DNA from: an uncultured Pseudomonadota bacterium
GTDB taxonomy: Bacteria > Myxococcota_A > UBA796 > SXON01
Direction: 5' to 3'
NCBI GenBank assembly: GCA_903875225.1
Contig: CAIQVJ010000028.1
Span: 124,001 to 188,000, forward strand
Length of the DNA stretch: 64,000 bases
The notes under the pieces were generated by a model. The model was not told the DNA's origin. It saw only the letters and a list, made by a program, of their open reading frames with translations, and did not search any database. Numbering within the stretch: the first letter of the stretch is position 1; each line of letters begins with the position of its first letter. Positions 52,772-62,114 of this stretch are shown piece after piece. The position numbers and the translations under genes are program-made.

Positions 52772-54772
52772 TCACCAGTACCCCTCCTTGCGCAGGGTCT
52801 CCTTCTCCGCCGCTGTCAGCACCGACGGCGTGCCGGGCGGGGCTGGAACGCCCGAGAGGGCTGCGCGCTCCGAGAGCATCTCGTCCGCTCCGGTGAGGTC
52901 ATCCGAGTACTGCCACCCCTGATCCGTCGCGCGTCGGAGCCTCCACGTGCCGCGGTGCACCACGTACTCCAGCCAGAGCGCGCCGTGGATGAGCACCTCG
53001 GTGGCCTCGCCCGGTGCGCCATGGCGGTTCGCGATGGCCTGGGCGATGACCCCCCGCGACCTCAGCCGCTCGCCCGCCAGCGCCGGGACGATGCTCTGGC
53101 CGTCCAGGGTCGCTGGCGGCGTCGCCTCCACCAGTTCGAGGATCGTCGGGAGCAGATCGACCAGGCTGACGTCGCTGTCGACGCGAATTCCCCTCGGGTG
53201 CGACTCCCCGTCGTCGAGGGGCAGTCGGATTACGAGCGGCACATTCAGCACCTCGGGCTGCAGCAACCCCTGGTGCCCGATGTTGCCCTCCTCGCCGAGC
53301 GCCTGGCCATGGTCCCCCGCCACGATCACGATCGTGTGGTCCAGGGCTCCGCGCTCGCGCAATCCCGCGAGGATGGCGCCGAGGTGGACGTCCGCGCGGG
53401 TGAGCGCGGCGTCGTACAACCCGCTCAACTGGGCCTTCAAGGCGGGGTCCGACTTCATCTGGGCGACCATCCAGTCGTCCGGGTTGATGGACTGGTTCGG
53501 TGCGTCGCGCCGCGCACCCCACTCCTGGATCCTCGGGTCGACGGGCTCGTCACTGCGGCCGCCGATGTAGGGCGGGTGGGCCTCCTTCAGGTGGATCACA
53601 GCGAAATAGGGCTCGGAAGAGCCGATCGCGTCGAGCGCCTCCTGGTCCCCGCCCTCGGCGCCGGGCATCGATCGCTCGATGAAGACCGAAAACCCACGTT
53701 CGAAACCGTATCCAGCGCTGAAGCTCGCGCGACTGGGTACCGGTGTGTACGCCACCGTGTGGTAGCCGTACAGCTTCATGATCTCCGGGAGCGTGGGCAC
53801 GTCGGCGCGGATCGAGTCCACGGTCGCCATCACGCCGGCTCGAGATGGCAGGAGCCCGGTGAAGATCGAGGCGTGGCTCGGCAACGTGAAGGTCGCAGGG
53901 GCCCACGCATGGGTGAACCACACCCCGCTCGCCGCCAACGCGTCGAAGGTCGGCGTGACGGCGTCGGAGTCCCCGCCCGGCTCGGTGTGGTCCTCGCGAA
54001 CGGAACACAACGTGACAAGAAGGACGTTCGGAGGGCGGTGCGGATCGCGCGCCGGCACCACGGGTGCCGCGGGTGCGGGCGTCGGCACCGCGACGGCGGG
54101 CGGTGGCGGAGCTGCGTAGTTCATCACCTGTTCGCCAGCGGAGGCGATGTAGCGCCACGCCCGCGCCCACAATCCAGGAGCCTCCTCGGGCGCAGCCACG
54201 GGCTGGGCTGCCGACTGCGCGGTCGGAGGCCGGGGCGTAGCCCGCGCGTTCGGCGGCCCGGCCGGGTGTTGCACGATCACCGCGGGCGAACCGGCCGGTC
54301 CGTTCGGAGGGCCGGCTGGGTGCTGAACGATCACTGCGGGCGAACCGGCCGGTCCGTTCGGAGGGCCGGCTGGGTGCTGCACGATCACCGCGGGCGAACC
54401 GGACGGCCCGTTCGGTGGCCCGGCTGGTTGCTGCACGATCACCGCGGGCGAACCGGACGGCCCGTTCGGAGGGCCAACCGGGGGCTGCGCGTCCGACGGC
54501 CGCGGAGCCGCGGCACCTGGGGAAGCATTGGGCCCGGGCTCCCCGGACTGGGCCAGGCGGGGCGACTCGGGTGCGGTCTCGGCGGGAGGTGCTTCGGGCG
54601 GCGCGCTCGGCGCCAGTGCCAGCTCCAGGATGGGGACGACGTAGCTCTGCAGCCATCCGATGAGGCCAACCCCGATCATCACGACTCCGAGGCCCCCGGT
54701 GAGGGCAATCAGCAGGCGCTCGGGCGACGCCCGACGCCGCCGACGGCTCCGATTGCTCCGGGCGCGAGTCAT
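52772..54772 (-). CDS. membrane-anchored sulfatase-superfamily enzyme with tandem Pro-rich repeats
   Basis: This encodes 666 residues from the ATG at 54772. A single N-terminal membrane segment (20-43) follows an Arg-rich stretch. Residues 103-174 are four 18-residue repeats (PPNG, SPAVIV). The catalytic part (about 240-580) starts with PNVLLVTLCSVREDHTE, where the usual Asp metal ligand (TLDTxRADH) is Cys. The nucleophile position reads TLPSHASIFTG with Thr, not Cys/Ser. A C-terminal GDHGQALGEEG (Asp/His) is kept. It may bind a sulfated or phosphorylated ligand or use altered chemistry. The frame upstream to 55807 lies in the divergent gene. Confidence 0.8.
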   Translation of the reverse strand: MTRARSNRSRRRRRASPERLLIALTGGLGVVMIGVGLIGWLQSYVVPILELALAPSAPPEAPPAETAPESPRLAQSGEPGPNASPGAAAPRPSDAQPPVGPPNGPSGSPAVIVQQPAGPPNGPSGSPAVIVQHPAGPPNGPAGSPAVIVQHPAGPPNGPAGSPAVIVQHPAGPPNARATPRPPTAQSAAQPVAAPEEAPGLWARAWRYIASAGEQVMNYAAPPPPAVAVPTPAPAAPVVPARDPHRPPNVLLVTLCSVREDHTEPGGDSDAVTPTFDALAASGVWFTHAWAPATFTLPSHASIFTGLLPSRAGVMATVDSIRADVPTLPEIMKLYGYHTVAYTPVPSRASFSAGYGFERGFSVFIERSMPGAEGGDQEALDAIGSSEPYFAVIHLKEAHPPYIGGRSDEPVDPRIQEWGARRDAPNQSINPDDWMVAQMKSDPALKAQLSGLYDAALTRADVHLGAILAGLRERGALDHTIVIVAGDHGQALGEEGNIGHQGLLQPEVLNVPLVIRLPLDDGESHPRGIRVDSDVSLVDLLPTILELVEATPPATLDGQSIVPALAGERLRSRGVIAQAIANRHGAPGEATEVLIHGALWLEYVVHRGTWRLRRATDQGWQYSDDLTGADEMLSERAALSGVPAPPGTPSVLTAAEKETLRKEGYW
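54251..54466 (-). repeat. four tandem 54-bp in-frame repeats (18 residues each)
   Basis: Four copies of a 54-bp unit run head to tail, with a fifth partial copy ending near 54490. Each encodes 18 residues with PPNG and SPAVIVQ cores. Copies differ by only a few bases (HPAG vs QPAG, GPA vs GPS), showing recent duplication in the linker of the sulfatase-like protein. Since the unit is a multiple of three, changes in copy number would not shift the frame. Confidence 0.9.
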
Positions 54773-54895
54773 ACGCCTGCAGCGTAGCCCGTTGGGGTTA
54801 CCGGAGAGCCCCCCGATGAGGTACAGTCCCCCGATGAGCCGCCCCCCCCGCGCATCGTCGGCGTTCGAGCGCCCCAGCCCCTGCCCGGGGAGGCG

Positions 54896-56491
54896 ATGAT
54901 CTGGAGCATCTGGCCGCTGCTCGCCGCGTTCGGCCTCATCGCGGTCTGGGCCCGGAGCACCGCATCGCCGCCCGTCCCCTCCACGGCTGAGGCCCCCCGC
55001 CGCTGGCGGTTCGGCGCGCTCGAGGTCTTGATCGCGCTCGCGTCCGCCGTGACGTACGGCGTGCTGGCCGGATTGGACCTGCCCCGCTACCACCTCGGCG
55101 GCGGGGACTACGGCGAGGTCGATTTCGCAGGGTACTGTCGCTCTCTCGGCGCCCTGCGGGACGGCGTCGGGGCCGACTGGGGAGCGAAGCACTCGCTGTT
55201 CGCCGGACTCGCCCTGCTGCCCCTCACCCGGGCCATCGGGGTGCTCGGCGCGCTCACCGCCGGCGCGCTGGTGTCCGGGGGCGCGTTCGGGCTCGGAGTG
55301 TACCTGTGGGCGAGGATCGCCGGAGGCCGCGTCGCGGGGGTCTGCGCCGTCCTCTTCGCCGCCGCGAACCAGAACCTCGTCTGGCTGAGCCGGAGCCCTT
55401 CGTTCTACCCCGAGACCACGGCCGCTTCCGTCCTGGGCGTCGCGGGAGTCGCCGCGGCGCTGCGGTGGAGGACGCTCCCCGCGCTGTTCGCGGGCGGCTG
55501 CGGGGTCGGCGTCATCCTGGCGAGCGACGTGCGCTACCTGACGGTCGGCCTCTGGTGTTGGGCGCTTCTGCTGCTCGCCACGTTCTGGGGTCGGCCCCCC
55601 GCGCTGCCGGGCCGGCTGCTGGTCTCCCTCGCGCCGATCGTCATCTCCTGGTGGCTCGCCCACCTGGCCCAGGGCAGTGTGGTGGGGATGCCCGAACCGG
55701 CCGGCGCCGTCCGGCAGGCCATCGGCTTTCTCGGTGACGTGGCCGGATACCCGGGACAGGAGGACCCCAACGTGCTCGAGCGCACGGATTTCGTGTGGGG
55801 CGTGCATCCGGTGTGGCGGCTCCCGACGACGCTCACGGAGCTACGCCACCTCTCCAGCATGCTCCCGCCAGGGGCGGGCGACGACGCCACCCTTGCAGCG
55901 GCACGCGCAACCTACCTGGCTCCGTGGGTCATCCCGCTCTCGGCGGCATTCCTGGCCAGCATCCCCATGCTGCGCGACCGGCGTTGGTCCTGGCTCGCGG
56001 CGACCGCGCCGACCGCGCCCTTCCTGTTGAACCTGTACGTGGTGCTGCACACCCTCGCGAGGCCCGTCGGCTACCCGCTCGGCATGACCCCGTTTCCCGT
56101 GCTCCTCGGAGTGGGGGTCGCCGCGTGTGGCGGCGCCCGGTGGCCGCGGTTGCCGGCGGCCGTCCTGGTCGTCGGCCTTCTCCTCGTGGTGGTCGGGGTC
56201 ATCCCGTCGTTCTTCTCGCCCATCGCCGCCTGGCGGGTTCCCGACATGACGCACAACAGGGTCTACGACGCATTGGCCCGCGCCACGGGGGGCACGCCTG
56301 CCCCGGGGCTGATCCACGAGTGGCCCAGCGGCCAGGACGCGGTCCAGTGCGTCCGCGTGATCGAGGCCGACGCTGCGCGGGGCCTCACCTGGATGCCGTT
56401 TCCGGACACGCCGCGGCCCATGATCCGGCAGCCGTTCGGCCTCGCCCCCTCGCCCGCGAGCCCGCCGCCCGCCCTGCGTGCGCCGGAATAG
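54896..56491 (+). CDS. polytopic membrane protein of unknown function, GT-C-like
   Basis: This encodes 531 residues from the ATG at 54896; GGGGAGG directly precedes it. At least ten hydrophobic segments are seen (such as MIWSIWPLLAAFGLIAVW, AVTYGVLAGL, LLVSLAPIVISWWLAHL and VLVVGLLLVVVGVI). A periplasmic loop after the second segment contains GGGDYGEVDFAGYCR, with acidic residues like those in GT-C enzymes. The end is a short Pro-rich tail. It is divergent from the sulfatase-like gene by 123 bp. Confidence 0.6.
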   Translation: MIWSIWPLLAAFGLIAVWARSTASPPVPSTAEAPRRWRFGALEVLIALASAVTYGVLAGLDLPRYHLGGGDYGEVDFAGYCRSLGALRDGVGADWGAKHSLFAGLALLPLTRAIGVLGALTAGALVSGGAFGLGVYLWARIAGGRVAGVCAVLFAAANQNLVWLSRSPSFYPETTAASVLGVAGVAAALRWRTLPALFAGGCGVGVILASDVRYLTVGLWCWALLLLATFWGRPPALPGRLLVSLAPIVISWWLAHLAQGSVVGMPEPAGAVRQAIGFLGDVAGYPGQEDPNVLERTDFVWGVHPVWRLPTTLTELRHLSSMLPPGAGDDATLAAARATYLAPWVIPLSAAFLASIPMLRDRRWSWLAATAPTAPFLLNLYVVLHTLARPVGYPLGMTPFPVLLGVGVAACGGARWPRLPAAVLVVGLLLVVVGVIPSFFSPIAAWRVPDMTHNRVYDALARATGGTPAPGLIHEWPSGQDAVQCVRVIEADAARGLTWMPFPDTPRPMIRQPFGLAPSPASPPPALRAPE

Positions 56492-56503
56492 TCACCTGCG
56501 CAC

Positions 56504-57601
56504 ATGCCCTTCCCCGCCCCTGTCACCCTCCTCCTCGCGCTCGCCTGCGCGCGGTCCCCCGTAGCCTCCCCCGAGGCACCGCTCCGGCCGGCACCGGTCG
56601 CCCATGCAGCACCGATCGCCAACGCCGCCCCCCGCGACGAGGACGCCGCAGAAGCCGCCGAGGAGGCCGCCGAGGACCGTGCAGACGAGGAGGCCGCGCA
56701 GAAGGGCCCGATGGTGCCCGCCCCCCCGCACGAGCCGATCCCAGCGGACATCGGAGTCGTCTTCTTCGGGGACGCAGGCACCGGACACTGGCGGCAACGA
56801 CGCGTCGCCGACCGCATCGGCGAGTTCTGTGCCACCGCCCGCTGCGACGCCGTGGCGCTCCTCGGCGACAATTTCTACCCCTCGGGCGTCACCTCGACCA
56901 CAGACCCCCAGTGGCAGTCCAAGTTCGTGGACGTCTACGGCCGACTGGGGCTCCCCTTCCACGCCGCGCTCGGGAACCACGACTACCTCGGAGACCCGGG
57001 GGCCGAGGTGGGCTGGCAGGTGCCCCCTGGCACGCCGAGTACCTGGGACATGCCCTCCCGCACCTACACCTGGACGCTCGGCCCCATCACCTTCATCGTG
57101 CTCGACACCTCCAGACCCACGGAGGACCAGAAGGCCTGGTACAAGCGCCAGCTCGGCGCCGCCCGGACGCAATGGACCGTGACCTACGGTCACCACCCGC
57201 TCTGGTCCGGGGGCCAGCACGGGGACACCACGGATCTCGAGAGCTGGAGCGACCTCATCGAAAGCGGGGATCTGTACCTGTGCGGCCACGACCACGACCA
57301 GGAGGTGATCCACCGGCCGGGGCTGGTCGAGGTCGTGATGGGAACTGGCGGCGCGGGGCTTCGACCCATCGCGGCCGCGCCCGGAGCGAAGCTCGCGCGG
57401 GAGGGCTTCGGGTTCGGCTACCTGTCCGTGAAGGGGGACAGGCTTTACGTCACCGTGGTGGACGACGACGGAGCGGTGGTGGCCACCTCCTCCTGGACGC
57501 AGGCGCAGATCGAAGCGGCGGACCAGCCGGGAGGTCCCGACGTGTCTCCCCCGGTCCCGGCGGGTGCCGGCGGGGTCGCGCCCCACCCCGCCAAACGCTA
57601 A
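56504..57601 (+). CDS. secreted metallophosphoesterase, purple acid phosphatase-like
   Basis: This encodes 365 residues. The signal has a lipobox-like LALAC (Cys15), then an Ala/Glu-rich linker (50-70). The metallophosphoesterase motifs are in order: FFGDAG, LLGDNFYPSG, ALGNHDYL, TYGHHPLWS and CGHDHDQEV. This is the pattern of tartrate-resistant (type 5) acid phosphatases. It probably dephosphorylates organic phosphates outside the cytoplasm. It begins 12 bp after the previous stop, suggesting an operon with the membrane protein upstream. Confidence 0.88.
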   Translation: MPFPAPVTLLLALACARSPVASPEAPLRPAPVAHAAPIANAAPRDEDAAEAAEEAAEDRADEEAAQKGPMVPAPPHEPIPADIGVVFFGDAGTGHWRQRRVADRIGEFCATARCDAVALLGDNFYPSGVTSTTDPQWQSKFVDVYGRLGLPFHAALGNHDYLGDPGAEVGWQVPPGTPSTWDMPSRTYTWTLGPITFIVLDTSRPTEDQKAWYKRQLGAARTQWTVTYGHHPLWSGGQHGDTTDLESWSDLIESGDLYLCGHDHDQEVIHRPGLVEVVMGTGGAGLRPIAAAPGAKLAREGFGFGYLSVKGDRLYVTVVDDDGAVVATSSWTQAQIEAADQPGGPDVSPPVPAGAGGVAPHPAKR

Positions 57602-57677
57602 GGCCCCCCGATGTGCCGCCGCTCGCCAAACGCCCCGTGGACCGCCCCCGACCCCGCGCCCGTGGCGAGCTAGCCCG

Positions 57678-58556
57678 ATGCCCAACACGCCGATGCCCTC
57701 GGATCCCGGGATCGCAGGAACCGTGCTCGATGCCCTGCGCCTGTTGAGCTCGCAAGTGCGCCACTGGCTGCCCATCGTCGCAGCGCTCTCGATGATCGCG
57801 GCGGTGCCCGAGGCGGTGATCGAGCACTACATCCCGGACCCCATGACCATGATGAGCACGCTGGCCCAGATGGACGTGCAGCTCATCCTCGCCGGGCTCG
57901 GCACAGTGCTGGTCCTGCTCGCGCTCAAGCTCCTGGTGGAGCTCGTCGCGCTCATGTTCGCGTTCGTGATCCTCGCAGACCTCTCGGCCGGCCGCACGCC
58001 GGACATCATGCAGGGCATGCGCCGACTCGCGAGTTGGAAGCTGCAGTTTGCCTGGCTCGCCGCCGGCGTGTTCGAACAGACCGCGATCAGCATGTGGTGG
58101 CTCGGCGGCACCCTGCTCCTCCTGCCCATCGGCCTCGTCACCACCGTGGCGTACGAGGAGGACAGCGGCTTTGCGGCGTTCCCGCGCGCGCTCCACCTCG
58201 GGTTGATGGAGATGGGCCCGGCCCGGCCCGGAATGCGAATCGCCGTCGCCGTGACCATCGGGTTCTTCGTCGGCTTTGTCGTGAGCACGATCATCTCGTT
58301 CGTGTCGTGCGCGACCTCCGCGGCCACCTCGGGACCAGGGCTCCTCGACATGTACACCACCCTCCAGGGCGGCGCGATCCCGACAGCAACGCCCGGTCCG
58401 ACGGGCACCACCGGTGCCGAGTGGCTGGGAACGGCGTTCAACATCCTGCTCTCCCCGCTCGCCATGCTCCCGACCGTGTTCATGATGACCGTGCAGCAGA
58501 TGACCTACTGGCAGGCCAGGCGGTTCGAGGAGGGCTCCACCGCGGCCACGCCGTAG
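57678..58556 (+). CDS. polytopic membrane protein of unknown family
   Basis: This encodes 292 residues from the ATG at 57678. Five or six hydrophobic segments are seen (HWLPIVAALSMIAAVPEAVI, LILAGLGTVLVLLALKLLVE, WWLGGTLLLLPIGLVTTVAY, VTIGFFVGFVVSTIISFV, LLSPLAMLPTVFMMTV). No catalytic motifs are visible. The organisation resembles Yip1/DUF-type membrane proteins of unknown role. It follows the phosphatase by 76 bp and converges with the DUF350 gene at 58565. Confidence 0.6.
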   Translation: MPNTPMPSDPGIAGTVLDALRLLSSQVRHWLPIVAALSMIAAVPEAVIEHYIPDPMTMMSTLAQMDVQLILAGLGTVLVLLALKLLVELVALMFAFVILADLSAGRTPDIMQGMRRLASWKLQFAWLAAGVFEQTAISMWWLGGTLLLLPIGLVTTVAYEEDSGFAAFPRALHLGLMEMGPARPGMRIAVAVTIGFFVGFVVSTIISFVSCATSAATSGPGLLDMYTTLQGGAIPTATPGPTGTTGAEWLGTAFNILLSPLAMLPTVFMMTVQQMTYWQARRFEEGSTAATP

Positions 58557-58564
58557 CCCTCACG

Positions 58565-59101
58565 TCAGGGCGCGAATTCCACCTGCCCCATCGAAGGTTG
58601 CGGGATCAGCGCCTTTGTCAGGCCCGAGACGCCGTCACTCATGAAGCTCGAGAACACGAGCACCACCCCGCCGAGCACGATGCCGACGGCCACGTTCCCC
58701 TTCTTGAGCTCCTCTCCCTCCCGCATGCCCGTGCTCAACCTGCCCCAGAACCGCAGCCCGAGGGAGATGGTGAACACCGCCACGATGAACACCAGCGTGA
58801 CGTGGCCAATCGCGATGAACGCCATCTCGGCCGGCGAGATCTCCCAGATCGGCGAGGTGAACTGCAGGCGCAACAGGTTGACCACCGGGTAGATCCCCTG
58901 CTTGATGATCGAGCCGCCGCCGATCATCATGGCGGCCAGCAGGATCGCCACGGCGATATTGCCTTTCTTCAGCTCCTCCACCGCGTCGTAGTCACTGTTG
59001 GTGAGGACGTACATCCGGTTCTGGGCGTAGATGACGAGCATCGAGAGCCCTGCCGTCAGGATGAATTCAAAGACAGCGAGGATCACCTGCAAGGGGGACA
59101 T
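58565..59101 (-). CDS. DUF350 (YjfL/UPF0719) family membrane protein
   Basis: This encodes 178 residues from the ATG at 59101. It is a duplicated two-segment unit: the motif EELKKGNIAVAI occurs at about 42 and EELKKGNVAVGI at about 130, the signature of DUF350 repeats. Six hydrophobic segments are expected in total. The family is widespread but its function is unknown. The longer frame to 60043 is inside the neighbouring gene. It is 29 bp downstream of the transglutaminase-like gene on the same strand. Confidence 0.85.
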   Translation of the reverse strand: MSPLQVILAVFEFILTAGLSMLVIYAQNRMYVLTNSDYDAVEELKKGNIAVAILLAAMMIGGGSIIKQGIYPVVNLLRLQFTSPIWEISPAEMAFIAIGHVTLVFIVAVFTISLGLRFWGRLSTGMREGEELKKGNVAVGIVLGGVVLVFSSFMSDGVSGLTKALIPQPSMGQVEFAP

Positions 59102-59130
59102 GGCACACCGGTGGTGGGAAGGGACGGCAG

Positions 59131-60114
59131 TTAGAACAACCAGTCGATGCGCACGCCAGACATCGCCTTGAGCGCGGACTGGGTGCTCGGCGAGATGACA
59201 CCCGGCGGGAGCAGCGCCGGCCCCGAGGCCTCGATCAGCACGTAGGGCTCGCCCTGGTACCGCACGAACGCATCCCCGGAGCGCGGAACGCGGTCGATGC
59301 CCACCAGGTAGTGGCCGGGCACGTGGACGCCCACCATGTGGGCGGCGGAGAAGTTGGAGACCACGGCGGCGAGCAGGGCCGACTTGGTGTCGCAGTCTCC
59401 GGCACCCACCTCGAGCGCGCGTGGGGCTGGGTAGAACCCCACGATCTGTCGACCCGCCTCCGTGTTCGGAGGCCTCCGGTACTCCATCGCGCCCTGCACG
59501 AACGCGACGGCGACCCCCAGCTCCTCGTCCGAGGTGTAGCCCCGGCTCTGCGCGAGCGCCTGCAGCGCCGAGGCCACCGGACGGACTCGCACGCCGTTGC
59601 GGCGCACAGAGGCGGGTACATCGACCGAGAGGCTGGTCGAGCCGGTCGAGAGGTGCTCGGGGATGAACCCGTGGTCGCGGTAGTACTGGTCGACGCGGGC
59701 GAGGACGCCCGACGCGTCGCAGCCGGCGCAGGATGCGTAGATCGCCTTGACCTCGGAGTCGGAGTAGCCGAACTCTGCCATGGCGGACCGGGGGGCCGCG
59801 CCGTCGAGACGGAAGCTGAGCGAGATCGGGCTCGCGTCCGGAGCGCGGAACGTGGCGTCGACCCGGGGCCCTGTCGTCACCGTGTAGGAGGGGTCGTCGG
59901 CTCCCGCGCCCCTGGCGAGGAGCCCGAGGAGGAGCCCGCACAGCGCCACGCGAGCGCCGGGCAGGCTCCTTGCCCGGGCGTGACGGATCGCCCCGGGGGC
60001 GCGGTTCGAGCGGAGAGAGGGCAAGGGCCAAGCGTACTCGCAAGCAGCGAGGGGATCAACCGGAACCACCCGGGTTGACTCTGGGGAGCAACGCCCGGAT
60101 ACGTGGCGGACCAT
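59131..60114 (-). CDS. secreted transglutaminase-like protein
   Basis: This encodes 327 residues from the ATG at 60114, 18 bp after the QueG-like gene stop. A hydrophobic signal-like stretch (VALCGLLLGLLARGAGA) is at about 56-72; a nearer start there is possible, since the first 50 residues are Arg-rich and not conserved-looking. The catalytic core of a transglutaminase/peptidase fold is evident: Cys in GAGDCDTKSALLAA (about 235), His in HVPGHYLVG (about 265) and an acidic residue in YVLIEASGP. It may act on a cell-envelope protein or peptide. It is in a possible unit with the DUF350 gene. Confidence 0.7.
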   Translation of the reverse strand: MVRHVSGRCSPESTRVVPVDPLAACEYAWPLPSLRSNRAPGAIRHARARSLPGARVALCGLLLGLLARGAGADDPSYTVTTGPRVDATFRAPDASPISLSFRLDGAAPRSAMAEFGYSDSEVKAIYASCAGCDASGVLARVDQYYRDHGFIPEHLSTGSTSLSVDVPASVRRNGVRVRPVASALQALAQSRGYTSDEELGVAVAFVQGAMEYRRPPNTEAGRQIVGFYPAPRALEVGAGDCDTKSALLAAVVSNFSAAHMVGVHVPGHYLVGIDRVPRSGDAFVRYQGEPYVLIEASGPALLPPGVISPSTQSALKAMSGVRIDWLF

Positions 60115-60132
60115 GCCGCCCCCGCCGAACCC

Positions 60133-60963
60133 CTAAGCCCCCTTCACGTCCACGCGGGCCCGCCAGTCACCCCAGTGCGGGCCGACGCCCTCGAACCGGT
60201 CCCCCTCCGGTTCGATTCCGAGTCGACGCCGAAGGGCCTCGCGGCCACGCGCGCGATCGTAGTGGTAGACGATCTCGTCCGGGTCGTACCGCTGGTCCGC
60301 GCCGACCGGACAGGCCTCCCGCGCGCTGCAGTTGCTGGCGCACGTCGGGGAGACGTGGTGCCACGTGGAGCAGAGGTCCACCGCCCAACGGCCGTTCGGA
60401 AACGCCCCTCCGGGGCAGGCCGCGACACACCGGTGGCAATCCCCGCAGTGTTCGCTGAGCCGCGTAGGAGCGTCCTCTGCGAGCCCCAGCCCCGGGAGCA
60501 CGGGACCGGGCGCGGCCACGAAACAGGCGGCCCGAAGCCCGACCCAGGGGCCGTGGACATCGTCCAGGAGGAGCCCGAGGCGCGAGGCGCGGCCGATGCC
60601 GGCGAGCTCCGCCAACACCCGGAAGTCGATGTGGACCTCGGCTTGCGCAGCAGCCCAGAACCAGCGCCGCGGAAGATCGCCGAGCGAAGCATCCGCGCCC
60701 AGCACCGCGCGCTGGACGAACGCGTCGAAAGGATGCTCCTCCTCCACCAGCCGGCGGGGATCCTCGTGCAGGTCCGCCAGGAACGAACGCCAGAGGGTCG
60801 GCCCCCCGTTCGCGACGACGACGATCGCGGTCGTGCCGGGAAGCAGGTTCTCAGCCCGACGGGACGGGGTCATCGCGGCGTCCCAGTCGACCGGGCTCGC
60901 CACCCCGTACATGTTGAGGCCGAGCGGCGCGAGGGTGGGCTTCAGCGTGTCGAGGATCTGCAC
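60133..60963 (-). CDS. QueG-like 4Fe-4S protein (epoxyqueuosine reductase family)
   Basis: This encodes 276 residues, shorter than QueG (about 350). A bis-4Fe-4S-type motif is near 173-185: CGDCHRCVAACPGGAF, with a second set CASNCSAREACPVG further on. A hydrophobic N-terminal domain (GTTAIVVVANGGPTLW) is as in the cobalamin-binding part of QueG. It may reduce epoxyqueuosine or another substrate; the shorter C-terminus (no HEAT repeats) makes a different substrate possible. It is divergent from the next gene and upstream of the transglutaminase-like gene. Confidence 0.7.
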   Translation of the reverse strand: MQILDTLKPTLAPLGLNMYGVASPVDWDAAMTPSRRAENLLPGTTAIVVVANGGPTLWRSFLADLHEDPRRLVEEEHPFDAFVQRAVLGADASLGDLPRRWFWAAAQAEVHIDFRVLAELAGIGRASRLGLLLDDVHGPWVGLRAACFVAAPGPVLPGLGLAEDAPTRLSEHCGDCHRCVAACPGGAFPNGRWAVDLCSTWHHVSPTCASNCSAREACPVGADQRYDPDEIVYHYDRARGREALRRRLGIEPEGDRFEGVGPHWGDWRARVDVKGA

Positions 60964-61004
60964 TCCGGCATGCTATCTTGCTCCACCCCCCTCCTGGCGT
61001 CCCC

Positions 61005-62087
61005 GTGTTGGCTGCTGTCCCCTGTGCCCTGATGCTCATGTTGAGTCGGGCATCCGCTGCGGGCCTGGTGGTACGCGTGGACCTCTCCTCGGCCGCTGCT
61101 CACGAGGGCGAGGTGGTCGTACACCTCAAGGGCGCCGCAGACAGCAAGGACGTGAAGGTCCACGACGATGGTGCCCGCCCCGACGTGGCGGCCGGAGACG
61201 AGGTGTACTCGGGTACCGTGTGGCTGGACGCCGATGCCTACGACGCCTCGCTGTCCCTCGGCACCCACCTGCTCCCGGGCGGCCCCGTCTCCTGGGACCC
61301 CGCCAACGTGATGCGGGACCTCGACATGTCGGTGGCCGGGGAGACGCTCACCGCCTCGTCGGCCGCGCAGAACCCCAACCAGGGCGGGAGCACCGGGGCG
61401 CAGGACCGCGGGACCGGTTCCAACCCCTCGGCTCGGCCGGGTGGCAGGCCGCCGGCTGGCGCCACGCCAGCCCCGGTGGCGGCCGAGAAGGACACCAGCA
61501 ACCCGATGCTCTTCGCGGGAGTCGGGCTCGGACTCCTGCTGCTCTCGGGCGTAGCCTACTGGACCACGCAGGGTCGCGTCGGCAGCGAGCTCGCTCCGCT
61601 CCCCGAGCCGGGCCTCGTCGGCCCCACAACGCCCTCCCTCTCGGCGGGGCTGTCGGTGTGGGAGATCGACCCCGAGGATGCGGCCGATCTCGCGGATGCC
61701 CTGCTCGCCACGCTCGCTCGTCACCGATGTGTGGTGGTCGCCGCGGACCCCGGCTACACCCCCGCGGCCGTGTTCGGGGGGCCGGTGTACCGCGCTGACG
61801 GGTGCACACCGGCTGCGATCAAGAAGATGGTGGACGCCGCCGACGAGGAGGCCGGGCCGCGCATCGCCGTGCTCATCCGCTGCGAGACGGACCCCGCGCG
61901 ACTCAAGGCGCTGGTCGATGCGCTGCACGGCACCGGTGGCGTCGTGGTCACCGGGGATGCCGGGTACACCCCGCTGCCCATCGTCCACTGTCGGCGCGGG
62001 CCGGGGCGCTCGTGGAGCTTCGCCACCGCAGCGGGCGAGGTGCAGGCCCACCTGGGGCCGGGTGGGCTCGAGCTGGTCGAGGGGTGA
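61005..62087 (+). CDS. membrane-anchored protein with periplasmic N-terminal domain and cytoplasmic C-terminal domain
   Basis: This encodes 360 residues from a GTG at 61005; a TTG at 60978 is an alternative. A signal-like N-terminus (LAAVPCALMLMLSRASA) leads to a small beta domain (20-120; VVHLKGAADSKDVKVHDDG). A Gly/Pro-rich linker (125-165) is followed by a membrane segment (MLFAGVGLGLLLLSGVAYW). The C-terminal 170 residues form a cytoplasmic alpha/beta domain of unknown family (DLADALLATLARHRCVVVAA, RCETDPARLKALVDAL). No function assigned. It is 41 bp from the QueG-like start, divergent. Confidence 0.6.
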   Translation: MLAAVPCALMLMLSRASAAGLVVRVDLSSAAAHEGEVVVHLKGAADSKDVKVHDDGARPDVAAGDEVYSGTVWLDADAYDASLSLGTHLLPGGPVSWDPANVMRDLDMSVAGETLTASSAAQNPNQGGSTGAQDRGTGSNPSARPGGRPPAGATPAPVAAEKDTSNPMLFAGVGLGLLLLSGVAYWTTQGRVGSELAPLPEPGLVGPTTPSLSAGLSVWEIDPEDAADLADALLATLARHRCVVVAADPGYTPAAVFGGPVYRADGCTPAAIKKMVDAADEEAGPRIAVLIRCETDPARLKALVDALHGTGGVVVTGDAGYTPLPIVHCRRGPGRSWSFATAAGEVQAHLGPGGLELVEG

Positions 62088-62114
62088 GCCCCCTGCTCCG
62101 AGTGAGGCTGCCGA

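Noticed and set aside
54251..54466. CRISPR array
   Set aside because: The 54-bp units abut without spacers and lie in frame within a coding sequence.
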